Shown: piece after piece, positions 1-8,233 of the stretch
Layout of the letters: each line of letters opens with the position of its first letter
How positions within the stretch are numbered: position 1 is the stretch's first letter
Assembly: GCF_001557215.1 (NCBI RefSeq)
Contig: NZ_LSJM01000111.1
Span: 1-64,000, forward strand
Length of the DNA stretch: 64,000 bases
Source of the DNA: Sphingomonas sp. CCH9-E2
GTDB lineage: Bacteria > Pseudomonadota > Alphaproteobacteria > Sphingomonadales > Sphingomonadaceae
Direction of reading: 5' to 3'
Program-made: the position numbers and the translations under genes
Notes under the pieces: generated by a model
The model's database searches: none
The model's input: only the letters and a program-made list of their open reading frames with translations
Told to the model about the DNA's origin: nothing

Positions 1-36
1 CCCGCCCCCCGATAAAGGCCCCGCTTCCGCTCGCGC

Positions 37-112
37 GGCCCCTTCGTCTAGCGGTCTAGGACGTCGCCCTCTCACGGCGAAAACACGGGTTCGAGTCCCG
101 TAGGGGTCACCA
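37..112 (+). tRNA. tRNA-Glu (anticodon CUC)
   Basis: A full cloverleaf is visible: a 7-bp acceptor stem (GGCCCCT with AGGGGTC, one G-U pair), anticodon stem TCGCC/GGCGA around the loop CTCTCAC (anticodon CUC, reads GAG), and a T-arm ACGGG/CCCGT with loop TTCGAGT. CCA is encoded at 110-112. A tyrosine recombinase gene begins about 95 bases downstream in the same direction, the usual arrangement when the tRNA 3' end is the attachment site of an integrative element. Confidence 0.93.
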
Positions 113-206
113 CTCAGGCATAAGTGCCTGAAAGTGCGGATTTTACGTCTCTTTTACCCGTCGTGTGTACAGAAGATGGGTACAGAACGACGTGAAAAAG
201 ACCAGC
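112..206 (+). other. presumed left attachment junction (attL side)
   Basis: This short stretch joins the tRNA-Glu 3' end to the integrase start. It has no other gene. By analogy with tRNA-targeting integrases, crossover would lie in the tRNA T-arm/acceptor 3' end, so the element proper would begin just before this stretch. The matching copy at the other end was not found in the window, so the boundary is inferred from gene order only. Confidence 0.4.
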
Positions 207-2039
207 ATGGCGACGCCTTTCGCGGATCCAAGGACCGGACAGCTCTATTTCCGCCGGGCGGTACCAGAGGCGCTGCGGGCTGCATTCGACGGGAAGGCGC
301 AGGTCAAGGTGACGCTGCGAACCAAGGACCCGGCCGAGGCGAAGATCGCATTCGCGCGTGAGAACGCGAGGTTCGAGGAGCAGCTGGCCGATGCACGGCG
401 CCGGATGGCCGAGGGTACGCTGTTGCCCACCCCTGCCGCGCTAGTGCGACGCTGGTGCGAGGGACCGGCCGGCGATACGGCGCTTACTGGCGCTCAGCGC
501 CTGATCATGACCTTCATGGAGCTCGATGCGGCGGCGGGTAGCCGCTGCTCGGCCGGTGCTGACGACATCTTCCCGCCGGCTGTGCTCGGGCCTGCCGCGA
601 ACACCGACTGGACCGCAGTGCTAGGCGACCGGGCTCGCTTCGAGACGATCCTATCGCAGGCCTATGACGGCGACGCCGAGCGTACGGGCTCGAACTGGAT
701 ACGCACGCGCTGGCACGACTCGCCCGAGAGCTGGCGGCATTGCCTGGACGGACCAGTAGCGCGCTTGCGCGCCTTCGACGACAGCGCCGAACGGTTTTCG
801 GACGAGGCGCTCGCGACCGCGCTGCTGGGGGTCATCGATGCGAAGCGGTCCGGCGATGACGAAGTCAACCGCGCGCGTCTCGCCAACAAGCGGCCACGCG
901 CGCCGCAGTCGCGGCTGCGGCCGACCATGCGGCTCAAGCAACTGTATCGCGAGTGGAAGGATGGCCGGGAGCCGCGGCCTCAAACTGCCTTGGAGTTCGA
1001 AGCCGCGGTCGATGATTTCATCGACTTTGCCGGCGACATTCCCGTTTCCACGATCGATGCCGATCTGCTCTACGATTATCGCGACGCGGCAGCGGGGCTG
1101 CCGGCGTCGATGCCCCGCCCCGACCGCGAGCTTCCTTTCAACGCGCGTTTGGAGAAACACGCCGATACCTACCCGAAGTGCTCGCCGCCGACGCTCAAGA
1201 AGCGGATCGGTGCGCTTCAGGCGTTGCTGACTTACGCCGTCGATCAGCGTTGGCTGGCGACCAATCCCGGGATTCGCATCAAGATCGAGGGCTATTCGAA
1301 AGGCAAGCGCACGCGGCGGGCGTTCGAGGATCATGAACTGGCCGCTCTCTTCGCCGCGCCGCTGTTCGTCGATCCGGCCGGCTGGAACTCGCGCTCGCGG
1401 ATCAGCGACGTGACGATCTTCTGGCTGTTCCTGCTGGCGGGGACCACCGGCGCCCGGCTGGAGGAAGTCGGCCAGGTCGCACTCGCCGATGTGAAGCGGG
1501 ACGGCCAGATCGTCTATCTCGACATCGACTCCTATTCGCTCGAGGCGGACGACGATGTCGGCAAGACGGTAAAAAATGAGGAATCGGTTCGCCTGGTACC
1601 GATCCATCGCAAGCTGATCGAACTCGGGTTCAACGATTATCTCAAGGCACTGACCGTGCACGGCCATACCCAGCTCTTCCCTGACCTCAAGGAGAACAGT
1701 TTGGGCAAGCGGACCAAGGAAGCGAGCCAGCGCGTCAATCGCATCGTGGATCGTCACGTGGCGCGCGATCGCCGCCTGGTGTTCTATTCGCTCAGACATG
1801 CGTTCAAGGCCAAGGGCAATGATGCCGGCATCACCGACAAAACGCTGGATCAGATCTGCGGGCATGCGCCGCTGACGACCGGCGGGCGATATGGCCTGAC
1901 ACCGCGGATCAGAACGCTCGACCGTGCGCTGCACCGGATCGACTTCTCCTGCATCGACTGGGAGCCGATTGTCGCGGCTTTGAAGCTGGTGGATTGGGAA
2001 GCTCTGCTTCGCGCCAAGCAGCCATCCGATTCGCCTTGA
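207..2039 (+). CDS. tyrosine recombinase / integrase (DUF6538 type)
   Basis: This 610-residue protein would catalyse site-specific integration and excision of the element. The N-terminus resembles the DUF6538 integrase N-domain (residues about 1-70); the catalytic domain fills the C-terminal 230 residues. Catalytic residues can be followed: Arg in TGARLEE (about 417), YSLRH (about 527-531, where the usual first His of HxLRH is Tyr), GHAPL (about 552) and the nucleophile Tyr in GGRYG (about 562). The ATG at 207 is chosen because it opens the conserved MATPF start; an in-frame start at 165 would add 14 residues of no recognisable family. Its position right behind tRNA-Glu supports the role. Confidence 0.88.
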   Translation: MATPFADPRTGQLYFRRAVPEALRAAFDGKAQVKVTLRTKDPAEAKIAFARENARFEEQLADARRRMAEGTLLPTPAALVRRWCEGPAGDTALTGAQRLIMTFMELDAAAGSRCSAGADDIFPPAVLGPAANTDWTAVLGDRARFETILSQAYDGDAERTGSNWIRTRWHDSPESWRHCLDGPVARLRAFDDSAERFSDEALATALLGVIDAKRSGDDEVNRARLANKRPRAPQSRLRPTMRLKQLYREWKDGREPRPQTALEFEAAVDDFIDFAGDIPVSTIDADLLYDYRDAAAGLPASMPRPDRELPFNARLEKHADTYPKCSPPTLKKRIGALQALLTYAVDQRWLATNPGIRIKIEGYSKGKRTRRAFEDHELAALFAAPLFVDPAGWNSRSRISDVTIFWLFLLAGTTGARLEEVGQVALADVKRDGQIVYLDIDSYSLEADDDVGKTVKNEESVRLVPIHRKLIELGFNDYLKALTVHGHTQLFPDLKENSLGKRTKEASQRVNRIVDRHVARDRRLVFYSLRHAFKAKGNDAGITDKTLDQICGHAPLTTGGRYGLTPRIRTLDRALHRIDFSCIDWEPIVAALKLVDWEALLRAKQPSDSP

Positions 2040-2153
2040 TCAGTTCGAGCTGATCTTTACTGTCTTCTGAGCAACGACAAGCTGCCGATCATTCGCGCAA
2101 GCGACTATCCATGCGGTGCAGGTCGATCCAACCTCTGGCCCATCCCAGCTTGA

Positions 2154-2164
2154 TCAACCGGGTT
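2154..2164 (+). promoter_or_regulatory. AACC-G-GGTT palindrome, copy 1
   Basis: TCAACCGGGTT contains a 9-base palindrome, 54 bases before the ATG of the next gene. The same 11-mer or a close variant occurs upstream of three other genes of the element (16021-16032, 16089-16099, 19278-19288). It is probably an operator or promoter element; the binding protein is unknown, the element's own double-HTH regulator being one candidate. Confidence 0.4.
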
Positions 2165-2217
2165 ACGACGGCAAACTGTCGCCAAATCGATGGTTCACCA
2201 TAGCTGGAGTGACCATC

Positions 2218-2499
2218 ATGTCTGATCCCGATGTTGTCGTAGTGCTTGCCGAGCCTGAGGAGCCGTTCGAATATTTCAGCCCGACGCTTGCTCGCCTTCC
2301 GGCGGAGAGCCGGCCGAACCCCCTTCCCGCCTGTGCAAGCTGTCCGGCGTCCGGCTGGTATACCACGACGAGCGGCCTCGCGTGCTATTGCACGAGCTAC
2401 GGCCGCACCGTCTGGTCGAAGGTCGCGCCGCCGGTGACCGCGTGCGACGGTCGTGAGAAGGCCTTGGCGAGATTGCCGAGCGCAGCGCCCCCCGGCTAA
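2218..2499 (+). CDS. small cysteine-rich hypothetical protein
   Basis: This 93-residue protein has a central cysteine cluster: CASCP, then about 14 residues on CYC, followed by a TVW motif. That is the shape of a small metal-binding (probably zinc) fold. I recall similar short CxxCP...CYC...TW proteins from sphingomonad integrative elements, but no function is known to me. The ATG at 2218 follows a GGAG at 2204-2207. A longer in-frame start at 2116 would add residues of low quality. It stands directly behind the AACCGGGTT element, which supports it being expressed. Confidence 0.6.
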   Translation: MSDPDVVVVLAEPEEPFEYFSPTLARLPAESRPNPLPACASCPASGWYTTTSGLACYCTSYGRTVWSKVAPPVTACDGREKALARLPSAAPPG

Positions 2500-2558
2500 T
2501 CCCCGAACGCCACGCGCGAATGCAAGGGAAGCGCACGAAGGGCCCAAGTGGAGCCAGA

Positions 2559-3014
2559 ATGCAGAAGCTGTACCTCTCAGACCCACTGGCCGATTTGTTG
2601 GAGCGCTCGGGGCTGTCGCCCAAGCAGGTCAACATGTCGTTGGAGCGGCAAGCGCGCCTCCGGTATCCGACCGTCCTGGCTCCCGGGCACGTCTATCTGA
2701 GACAGATCCGCGAGCATACTGGCGTGAACGTGGTGATGATCTCGCGCCGATACAGGCGCCTGCTGGTTCAGATCGAGCAGATGAAGAACGGCAAATGGCA
2801 ATGGATATATAAAGAGCGAAGCCAAACCGACATCGAGTTTGCCTGTCCAGCCGATATCCCTCACACGCTCGAGGCGGCCCTGCCCGGCCGACCGCTCAAC
2901 AGCCTCATCGATCCGACCACACCGGCCTTGGGGTGTTTGATCATCGACGCATGTTCACGCGATCGGCACGGCTGGTTGAACCCTTCGATCAAGCCAGGCT
3001 GGCGGGCAATCTGA
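2559..3014 (+). CDS. hypothetical protein, possible helix-turn-helix character
   Basis: The 151-residue product is not recognised. The N-terminal half (YLSDPLADLLERSGLSPKQV, then an arginine-rich stretch ending VMISRRYRRLL) looks helical and basic, which would fit a small DNA-binding domain, but no clean HTH can be claimed. The start at 2559 is preferred over 2520 because GTGGAG lies five bases upstream. It sits between two other unrecognised genes of the element's variable region, and the 3' third shows ordinary composition. Confidence 0.5.
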   Translation: MQKLYLSDPLADLLERSGLSPKQVNMSLERQARLRYPTVLAPGHVYLRQIREHTGVNVVMISRRYRRLLVQIEQMKNGKWQWIYKERSQTDIEFACPADIPHTLEAALPGRPLNSLIDPTTPALGCLIIDACSRDRHGWLNPSIKPGWRAI

Positions 3015-3067
3015 TCGCGACGGACATCCCACTTCTCGGGCGCATCGCGACGGACTAGCGTCCTCCC

Positions 3068-3757
3068 ATGACAGACCAAGCGCAACCCCGCCTCGGTGCC
3101 GGGCATCTCGACGAGTTGGCGATCATTGCCCTCATCACCGTCGCGGGCTCGACCGCCAAGACGCCCTGGCCAGAACTCGACGAGAATGAGCGCGCCCGGC
3201 TGCGTACACGCATGAAGCTCATCAGCCGCCATGATTGGCCCTCGAACTTGCGCGAGGACCCGCAACTGCGCCGCGGTTACACGTTGCGTCAGTGTTTCCG
3301 GCTGCTGTCGGCCTTGATGCTGCTCGATGCTCATATGCCGCCCAGCATCGCCATTCCCGTGGCGCGCAGCAATGAGATCGCGCTTCTTCGTCTTATCGCC
3401 AAGCGCTTGGCCGACCCTGATGCTGAGGTGAGCCCGACCGATGCGGTGGCGGTCATTTTACTAGGCCATTTTTGGGAATGGCTGGATCCAGCCGGATGGA
3501 AAGAGGCCGAGCCCTATCGTGCTCGCCTGATACAGCGTTCGCAGCTGACGAAGCTATGGTCCGACGAGCTCGGCCTTGGAACAGCTGGACAGCGGCTGGT
3601 GCTCGACATGGGTGGCTCGGCCCAGACGATGTGGCGATGGATTCGTACGCGCCGCCTTCTGCCAGATGATGCCCTTTCCGCGTTTCTGGCCGAGGTGGAG
3701 GGCCTACACCGGGAGCCCGATTATCGCCCTTTCGATGAGCTTTCCAGACGACGATAG
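3068..3757 (+). CDS. hypothetical protein of the element's variable region
   Basis: The 229-residue product is not recognised. It is predicted soluble and mostly helical, rich in Leu/Ala/Arg, with no signal peptide or membrane segment. The C-terminal part (SAQTMWRWIRTRRLLPDD) resembles a recognition-helix context as in MerR-like or winged domains, which is only suggestive. The ATG opens MTDQAQPR. A strong hairpin begins six bases after the stop, so this gene probably closes a transcript. Confidence 0.55.
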   Translation: MTDQAQPRLGAGHLDELAIIALITVAGSTAKTPWPELDENERARLRTRMKLISRHDWPSNLREDPQLRRGYTLRQCFRLLSALMLLDAHMPPSIAIPVARSNEIALLRLIAKRLADPDAEVSPTDAVAVILLGHFWEWLDPAGWKEAEPYRARLIQRSQLTKLWSDELGLGTAGQRLVLDMGGSAQTMWRWIRTRRLLPDDALSAFLAEVEGLHREPDYRPFDELSRRR

Positions 3758-3762
3758 CTGTT

Positions 3763-3782
3763 TCGGGGTCCCACGACCCCGA
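3763..3782 (+). terminator. hairpin after the 3068-3757 gene
   Basis: TCGGGGTC and GACCCCGA form a perfect 8-bp stem with a CCAC loop, six bases after the stop codon. There is no U-run, so intrinsic termination is not certain; it could equally be an RNA-stabilising 3' structure. Confidence 0.5.
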
Positions 3783-3834
3783 CAACTTGACATCTCGTCT
3801 TACGGGCGGTATTCCGGTGCCAAGGAGGTAACCG

Positions 3835-4323
3835 ATGTCGCACGAACTCACTCTGGCTCAGGTGCGCCCCTGGGGCAGCACGCTCCAGCCGGTCACGCTC
3901 GGACGATCCCACGTCATGCTGCAGGCGCCCGATGGTCATCTGTGGGACTCCGTGCGCGACGCGTTCTGGGGTCATCACCTCGATATGTGCATGTGCGAAG
4001 ACCAGGCCGATCAGCTCGAACTGATGCGCGCGACCCTGCGCTGCGTTGCCGAGGAAATGCACCGGATCGATCCCGCCGCCATGATCGAGCACCTGTTCGA
4101 CGGAAGCGAGCTGTTCTTCCGCCACTACATGCTCGACCTCTCGAACCGGGAGATGCTCGAGCATGTCGGCACCGTATTCAAGCATGCTCAACTCTCCGCG
4201 TTCGGCTGGTCGGTGCTCGCCATGCTCGAAGCGACCAAGCCAGTCATCGTCGACCATGACGACCCGGCTCAGCAGCGCTCTGCCTGCATCCAGCGCGGCG
4301 AGCTGCGCATCCTCTCGAACTAA
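3835..4323 (+). CDS. hypothetical protein, first of a three-gene operon
   Basis: This 162-residue soluble protein has a very strong ribosome site (AAGGAGGT, five bases before the ATG). It is the first of three tightly spaced genes (11-base gaps). Its C-terminal half (about residues 85-140) aligns by eye with the C-terminus of the 4919-5521 product: FFRHYML against LYEHYLL, a KH pair, then LxMLExTxP. The two are probably diverged copies of one domain, likely a small helical or winged fold. Function is unknown. Confidence 0.65.
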   Translation: MSHELTLAQVRPWGSTLQPVTLGRSHVMLQAPDGHLWDSVRDAFWGHHLDMCMCEDQADQLELMRATLRCVAEEMHRIDPAAMIEHLFDGSELFFRHYMLDLSNREMLEHVGTVFKHAQLSAFGWSVLAMLEATKPVIVDHDDPAQQRSACIQRGELRILSN

Positions 4324-4334
4324 GGAGATTGATC

Positions 4335-4907
4335 ATGCCCGACAGCAACACGTTCAGGTTCAACAATGGCCCCTCCCCGGTCGCAGGCGGCACGCTGTTC
4401 GAGCGCATGCGGCGTGCGAGGCAAATGCCGGTCCACGATCTGCAGGATGATATTCCGCGCTTCCTGAGCGCGCCTGCGACCGGCACCCGCGACCTCGTTG
4501 TCGTGGAGCCGACCGCCCCCGCTGAGGACCGTGCTGTGCGCTTCACGCGCGGGGAAGTCGATGGGCAGCCTGCGGTCGTGATGCAGGAGCGCGGCGACAA
4601 CGGTGCATGGGCCGACAGCTGGTCGCTTCCGACCGACTCGCTCGATGCTCGCGAAGGGATGATCGGCTGGCTCAACACCCAGAGCCATCGGTGGGATCGG
4701 TTCGCGCGCATGCTGCACCGGCGTGGGCCCGACGAACTGACGCATTGGATCTTCGAGCTGATGGTGGTGCCGAGTACGGTTCATGCCACCCCGCCCCGCT
4801 TCCAGCCGCAGCGCTGGACGACGATCAATCAGTACGCCCGTCCCGCGCGCATCGTGGACGACTGCGCTTGCCGGCCCGGTAGCGTCCAGAGCACGCGCGA
4901 CTTCTGA
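4335..4907 (+). CDS. hypothetical protein, second of a three-gene operon
   Basis: The 190-residue product is unrecognised. It has no signal peptide or transmembrane segment; the middle (about residues 55-130) is rich in acidic residues and tryptophan. The ATG at 4335 is chosen because AAGGAG lies seven bases upstream; an in-frame start two codons earlier is less well placed. The gene starts 11 bases after its upstream partner and ends 11 bases before the next, so the three are surely co-transcribed. Confidence 0.65.
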   Translation: MPDSNTFRFNNGPSPVAGGTLFERMRRARQMPVHDLQDDIPRFLSAPATGTRDLVVVEPTAPAEDRAVRFTRGEVDGQPAVVMQERGDNGAWADSWSLPTDSLDAREGMIGWLNTQSHRWDRFARMLHRRGPDELTHWIFELMVVPSTVHATPPRFQPQRWTTINQYARPARIVDDCACRPGSVQSTRDF

Positions 4908-4918
4908 TCGAGGCCACC

Positions 4919-5521
4919 ATGTTCCACGACAGGAATTGGTTCTTCACCGACGAGTCCACCATGATGTGGGGTCAGCAGCTCGAATATGTCGATGGCGAGC
5001 GCGATCCCGACTATGTGGTTACGCCCGATCGGCGGCGCTTCAGCACATTGCGGCACGCATTCGCGCTGTACCGGGTCGGCAGTGGTGAACGCGGTCCGGG
5101 TGACGAGCAGTTGGAGGTGATGCGCCGGACCATGGCGTGGCTGCACTGCGGGCGTTATGAGCAGCCGATATTCAAGGCCGGCGCTAAATGCGCGGCGTCG
5201 TCGCGTCACCCGAAGGTCGATGACCGCCGCGCAGTCTGCGACATCTTCGGCGGCTCGACTGCGCTGTACGAACACTATCTTCTTCATCTCGAAATGCTCG
5301 GTCTGGCGACGGTAATCGCCAAGCACGGCTATGTACTCACGCGTGAGGGGCAGGCTGCGCTCATCATGCTCGAGCTGACCAGACCGCAGTCGAGCATCGC
5401 CACCAGCGTTGGATGGCTCGAATATCTGCACAGCACCAATCGCTGGGTGACCGTGGAGCCGAATCTGTGGGCAAGCGGCATCATTGTCGCGTCGGACGGT
5501 GATGAAGACGAGGACGAGTGA
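4919..5521 (+). CDS. hypothetical protein with acidic tail, third of the operon
   Basis: The 200-residue product ends in a very acidic tail (GDEDEDE). Its region around residues 120-165 shares LYEHYLLHLEMLGL...KHG...LTxEGxxALxMLELTRP-like spacing with the end of the 3835-4323 protein, so the operon encodes two relatives of one domain. The pattern LTREGQAAL is typical of the last strand-turn-helix of winged-helix proteins, so DNA binding is possible. Function is not known. Confidence 0.65.
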   Translation: MFHDRNWFFTDESTMMWGQQLEYVDGERDPDYVVTPDRRRFSTLRHAFALYRVGSGERGPGDEQLEVMRRTMAWLHCGRYEQPIFKAGAKCAASSRHPKVDDRRAVCDIFGGSTALYEHYLLHLEMLGLATVIAKHGYVLTREGQAALIMLELTRPQSSIATSVGWLEYLHSTNRWVTVEPNLWASGIIVASDGDEDEDE

Positions 5522-5726
5522 GCGCGCTTGGCAACCCCTTTCGACAACTATCAATGAAACACGGTCAGTCGGCAAAGCGCCCTAATTTCAGTCGTTGCGG
5601 CTTGCCTGCCGATCGCATGAAAGCAGACATGGTCACAGTTGGAAAAGGCACATCGATTGCCCGACATTGCGTAGAAGCGTTGAATGACGCGGATCGAAGA
5701 GCTTCGGCGTCGGAATTGCTCGCGAG

Positions 5727-8228
5727 TTAAATCTCGATCGGAACCTCGACAAGCACGGGGACCAATGCAGAAATTGGCGTGTGAAGGTCGACTTCAACGC
5801 CCGGCGTTTCAAGGCTGATCACCAGCGCGTAGCGAGCCTGTTGGTCATATCTTCCAAGCGATTTGCGCTCTCGCCACCACCCTGAGATCGGATGGACATA
5901 TAGAGCATTGCGAGCGGCAAGTTCGACGGCTGGCCCCTCCCAAATATCGACATGCAGCGAACCCGACGAGATTTGCTTTCCACCAAATAACCAGCCGTCA
6001 TTCGTTTCATTGACCGCGCGCGGAGCGTCTTTGTCGTATCCTTCGGCGTTGTTGCGGCGATTGAAGTTCCCAATCGTCTCACGTGAGCGCTTTAGATCGA
6101 AACGCAGGCCGAAGGACTGGTAGCGTGCCGGATCCAGATTGGTGGCAAAGCTGGGGTTGGGTTCCACGAAATACGAGAGGGCGACTTTTAATCTCACCCG
6201 AGTGTTGTCGAGCGCCTCAAGCACGTCCTGGGGCCAGGGAAGCTGATAGATATGCGACTCGTTGAATCGCACGCTGCCGCCTTCCATGCGGAACGGACGT
6301 ATCGTGTTTTGTGCCACCAGGGCGAGATCATCGATGGCTGACGCCATCGCACGCCCCAGATCGGGGATACCGTAACCGAACCGCCTGAGGCAGTCAGCCT
6401 TGTCTCGCTTTGTCGCGCACTGCGCGACGAGTTCATACATGTGCCCGGTCCAACGAGCACTATGCACCATCAGCGCACGGATCGTTTCCGGCCAGTACTG
6501 CGGATAGGCCGCGGTCAGCTGCGCTGCCATCCGGGCCGCCTGCGCGGTTGCGGCGCTTGTCGCCCAGAATGCGTCCAGCGGCTTCTGGGCGACAAGGCGG
6601 GAGGCCGTAAGGAGGGAAAGGGAATCGAGTCCCGCTACCGCTTCTGCACCGCAGGGGCTGAGCGCCCTGTTCCCGGCCTCGAAGACGAGTTCGGGTTTGA
6701 ACGGAGATTGGCTGGTGTCCCAGAGGAAGGATGTCCGGCTGTAAGGACTGGCGGCACCAACCGGTGCCATCGTGGTCCAGCCGTCGTAGCCTACCTCGCC
6801 TATCCCGGCCTTGTCCGTATATCCGCCGATCGTAAGGGCGTTCCACGCCTGGGACGGGTCTTCTGCCGGGAAGGCATCAGCGTCCGCGATTTCGGCAGCA
6901 ATGGAATTGTCGGGAATATTGCCAGCAGAGAGCAGTATTAGCCGCCGGGGCGACGGATTTTCAGCGTCCTCCGATTCCGCTCCGGCCGCCGCCTGGTCGA
7001 TGGCCGCACTCCATGCCGTCGCGTCTGATCCGCTGCGTCCCTCGTTGGTGACCGCCATGCAGAAAACACGGTCACGATCCGGATTGTTGATCTCCGCGAG
7101 CAGAATGGCGCTCTGGGTGATCGGTCCGTAGGAATGGGGATCGTTGTCCGGCACGCCGAGAGGGGGCAGAACCTTGACTGATTCCAGACGGTGGTTGAGC
7201 TCGATTGGCTGATTGCTCGCGAGCGGACCGACAAGATCCCCATGCAAGGCAAGACCCGCCATGCCGGTCCCATGGCCAGCGCCGTGTTCGTGATCGTCCC
7301 CGCCCCAGGCGGTGTCGATCGCCATCAGATCTTCTGGCGACAGAGCGGGTTCTATCAGGGGATGCGCCCGATTGACCCCTGTGTCGAGCAGGCAGACCGC
7401 CGGCGCGTCATTGCCGGGCCAAGTTACACGCTCTGCGAGATCATCGATAAATGCCGGAACGTCGTCCTTCAGGTCCCGGGTAAACACCAGCGGGCTGTCG
7501 CTCGCGCGACGCAGCTCCGAAATGCCTGCGGTTGCAAACAGCAACATCTCAATTGATGCGCGCCGTCCGTATGCCGGGATCACCGTCGTCTCCGGAAAAC
7601 GCAGAAAGGTGTCGGGGGTGCCGAGATGCAGCCCCAACACCGCGGCGCTGCCCAGAACTCTGTCGATGCGATCGTTGAAGCACCAGAGCGCCCACCACAT
7701 CTGCGCCTGGGGGTCTTCCGGCAGTGCCTCGAGAGCATCGCGCCAGAAACTTTGCAGGCGCGCCGCGCGAATGTGCTCGATCGGTTCGACCCGGGTCTTC
7801 TTGGGCGGCGATCCCTTTTCGCTCAGTTCCCCGTTTGTGTAATCTTCAAACACCTGGGAAAAGGCGTCGCGCATGTTATCCGGGACGAAAAGGGCAATGC
7901 GGCGCACGCCGTTCTCGTCGATGATTTCGGCCGCTTGCCGTGTGCCTTCCCTTTGCCGTTCAAGGTTGGTGGCGCCTGCTCCCCGATTGAGTTCGACCTC
8001 AATGAAAACGCCGCCAGCAGGCTCAAGGTCCGCTGGCTGATCGGCCAAGCCGCGCTGTTCGGCCTCAGCCTCCGCAAAGGCATTGCCAATTTCCGCTATG
8101 AGGCGGAGGCCATGATCCCCGCGAACCCTGTTCAGCGCGCGCTGGCGCGCATTACTGCCTGGCGACTTGAAGGCACGGCGCTGGGCAAGCGGGGTGATGT
8201 CGATGTGGGGTCGGTTGTGTTCGCTCAC
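5727..8228 (-). CDS. IetS-like subtilase (S8 family serine protease)
   Basis: This 833-residue protein is the likely effector of a two-gene ATPase/protease system. The subtilisin triad is visible: Asp282 in VCLLDTGV, His319 in GAGHGTGMAG, and Ser558 in WATSAATAQAA, with the oxyanion Asn437 in LLSAGN. About 275 residues precede the catalytic domain and 200 residues follow it, longer than secreted subtilases, and there is no signal peptide, so it acts in the cytoplasm. The GTG start at 8228 lies five bases after the stop of the AAA+ gene, so the two are translated together. AAA+ ATPase plus S8 protease of this layout is known as ietAS, described first for Ti-plasmid stability and later listed among antiphage systems. 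Confidence 0.87.
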   Translation of the reverse strand: MSEHNRPHIDITPLAQRRAFKSPGSNARQRALNRVRGDHGLRLIAEIGNAFAEAEAEQRGLADQPADLEPAGGVFIEVELNRGAGATNLERQREGTRQAAEIIDENGVRRIALFVPDNMRDAFSQVFEDYTNGELSEKGSPPKKTRVEPIEHIRAARLQSFWRDALEALPEDPQAQMWWALWCFNDRIDRVLGSAAVLGLHLGTPDTFLRFPETTVIPAYGRRASIEMLLFATAGISELRRASDSPLVFTRDLKDDVPAFIDDLAERVTWPGNDAPAVCLLDTGVNRAHPLIEPALSPEDLMAIDTAWGGDDHEHGAGHGTGMAGLALHGDLVGPLASNQPIELNHRLESVKVLPPLGVPDNDPHSYGPITQSAILLAEINNPDRDRVFCMAVTNEGRSGSDATAWSAAIDQAAAGAESEDAENPSPRRLILLSAGNIPDNSIAAEIADADAFPAEDPSQAWNALTIGGYTDKAGIGEVGYDGWTTMAPVGAASPYSRTSFLWDTSQSPFKPELVFEAGNRALSPCGAEAVAGLDSLSLLTASRLVAQKPLDAFWATSAATAQAARMAAQLTAAYPQYWPETIRALMVHSARWTGHMYELVAQCATKRDKADCLRRFGYGIPDLGRAMASAIDDLALVAQNTIRPFRMEGGSVRFNESHIYQLPWPQDVLEALDNTRVRLKVALSYFVEPNPSFATNLDPARYQSFGLRFDLKRSRETIGNFNRRNNAEGYDKDAPRAVNETNDGWLFGGKQISSGSLHVDIWEGPAVELAARNALYVHPISGWWRERKSLGRYDQQARYALVISLETPGVEVDLHTPISALVPVLVEVPIEI

Positions 8229-8233
8229 AGGGC

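Noticed and set aside
651-1934. Long antisense frame within the integrase gene
   Set aside because: It is a shadow of GC-rich codon use; the sense strand has clear recombinase motifs and the antisense product is Arg/Pro-rich without family likeness.
2089-2586. Minus-strand frame across the small Cys-rich protein gene
   Set aside because: The plus-strand frame has a ribosome site and a conserved-looking Cys cluster; the minus frame is Arg/Ser-rich shadow.
5518-5730. A 70-codon GTG-started frame after the 4919-5521 gene
   Set aside because: No ribosome site, overlap with the end of the convergent protease gene, and no recognisable features; more likely intergenic.
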